Shown piece by piece: positions 7,657 through 8,235 of a stretch of 8,235 bases of DNA (position 1 is the stretch's first letter; each line of letters opens with the position of its first letter). Both the position numbers and the translations under genes were made by a program. The DNA is from JAWXBM01 sp964602895 (lineage in GTDB: Bacteria > Pseudomonadota > Gammaproteobacteria > Xanthomonadales > SZUA-36). The DNA is taken from positions 1-8,235 of the forward strand of contig CAZRTG010000157.1 in NCBI GenBank assembly GCA_964602895.1. Reading direction: 5' to 3'. The notes under the pieces were generated by a model. The model did not search any database. It worked only from the letters and a program-made list of their open reading frames with translations, and had not been told where the DNA came from.

Positions 7657-7682
7657 GTAGATTCCATGGGTAATCATAGTAT

Positions 7683-7709
7683 TTGCGAGTTTCACTTAAA
7701 CGCTATACA
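7683..7709 (+). promoter_or_regulatory. Weak candidate sigma-70 promoter for the nucleoside transporter gene
   Basis: TTGCGA (7683-7688) and TATACA (7704-7709) could form -35 and -10 elements, but the 15-base spacer is short. The predicted start near 7716 would give a leader of about 40 bases. The stretch between the hairpin cluster and the gene has no other obvious promoter. Confidence 0.28.
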
Positions 7710-7756
7710 TTGCAGACCGGCATCAATAAAAAAATACGCAAAGCGGGGTCCGTTCC

Positions 7757-8235
7757 ATGATTGCGAATATTGCCTTTGGCCTGTTCGGGCTGTCCGTTCT
7801 GATCGGAATTGCCGTTGCACTGTCCAACCGCCGACGCGAGATCGACTGGCGGCTGGTATTCTCCGGTATTGGCTTGCAACTCATATTTGCCATCACCGTC
7901 ATTCTGGTGCCGGGTGGGCGCGAATTCTTTGATTACTTTGCGCGCATTTTTGTAAAGATAGTCGACTTCGCGCTGACCGGTTCCAAATTCATTTTTGGCG
8001 ACCTTGCCAGCTTTGAAAATTTTGGCTTTGTATTTGCCTTTCAGGTGCTGCCCACCATCATTTTCTTTGCGAGCCTGATGGCGGTGTTGTATCACCTGGG
8101 CATCATGCAGAAAATCGTCCAGGGCATGGCCTGGGTGATGCTGAAAGTATTGCGTACCAGCGGTGCGGAAAGCCTGTCGGTGGCAGCCAATGTTTTTGTC
8201 GGCCAAACCGAAGCACCACTGGTGGTTCGACCCTA
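7757..8235 (+). CDS. Concentrative nucleoside transporter (CNT/NupC family), N-terminal part only
   Basis: This is an inner-membrane symporter that imports nucleosides. The frame is open from the ATG at 7757 to the window edge (159 complete codons); CNT proteins are usually about 400 residues, so roughly the first 40 percent is present. Hydrophobic segments lie at about 3-22, 33-52 and 91-112, followed by an amphipathic stretch and then NVFVGQTEAPLVVRP (145-159). GQTEAP is the nucleoside-binding signature; Gln150, Thr151 and Glu152 correspond to Gln154, Thr155 and Glu156 of the Vibrio cholerae CNT structure. Asn145 and Val148 match its sodium-site residues Asn149 and Val152. The GQTEAP form, in place of the GQSES form of E. 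coli NupC, suggests sodium coupling rather than proton coupling. GCGGGG at 7742-7747 is the likely ribosome binding site, 9 bases before the ATG. The gene follows prfC but is separated by the hairpin cluster and probably has its own promoter. Confidence 0.92.
   Translation, partial: MIANIAFGLFGLSVLIGIAVALSNRRREIDWRLVFSGIGLQLIFAITVILVPGGREFFDYFARIFVKIVDFALTGSKFIFGDLASFENFGFVFAFQVLPTIIFFASLMAVLYHLGIMQKIVQGMAWVMLKVLRTSGAESLSVAANVFVGQTEAPLVVRP

Noticed and set aside
7682..7742. TTTGCG and CGCAAA as a purine repressor operator before the nucleoside transporter
   Set aside because: The two half-sites are about 50 bases apart instead of abutting, so they do not form the known 16-base palindrome.
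7703..8206. A 167-codon open frame on the minus strand opposite the nucleoside transporter
   Set aside because: The plus strand carries an uninterrupted CNT protein with the GQTEAP signature; the antisense product is rich in Gln, Lys and Asp with no family resemblance.

Overview
The window looks like ordinary chromosome from a gammaproteobacterium of moderate GC content. The evidence is a release factor 3 gene (prfC), a single-chain [4Fe-4S] L-serine deaminase of the SdaA type, a DUF4124-containing M23 peptidase, a short CxxC glutaredoxin-like protein and dense gene packing. There are no transposases, phage genes, tRNAs, rRNAs or CRISPR arrays. Genus cannot be judged from the sequence alone.

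Layout. On the minus strand at the left lie a large DAK2-DegV fusion protein (661-2487) and, 66 bases downstream of it, plsY (594 to 1, running off the edge a few residues short of its end). A repeat-rich divergent intergenic region (2488-2726) follows. It feeds a small PspC-domain membrane protein on the plus strand, apparently through a sigma-54-like promoter. A convergent glutaredoxin-like gene (3078-3320, minus) comes next. Then, on the plus strand, come sdaA (3452-4825) and an overlapping secreted M23 endopeptidase (4819-5805), followed by prfC (5932-7533) with its own probable promoter and structured leader. An unusual cluster of four back-to-back hairpins (7538-7656) separates prfC from the start of a concentrative nucleoside transporter gene (7757 onward, cut by the window edge).

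How the genes work together. The most informative neighbourhood is the left one. The DAK2-DegV fusion carries the kinase and metal-binding middle domain of FakA and the acyl-binding fold of FakB in one polypeptide, so it has the parts needed to convert a free fatty acid to acyl-phosphate. PlsY, encoded directly downstream, uses acyl-phosphate to acylate glycerol-3-phosphate. Together they would form a two-gene route from exogenous or recycled fatty acid to lysophosphatidic acid. The divergent PspC-like protein is an inner-membrane protein under a possible stress-type (sigma-54) promoter, so this region may have a membrane-homeostasis theme; that last link is inference.

The remaining genes are conserved housekeeping functions: serine catabolism, peptidoglycan hydrolysis, translation termination and nucleoside uptake. 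The less expected signals are in the intergenic DNA: the sigma-54-like site with upstream dyads, the phased direct repeats, and the hairpin cluster after prfC.
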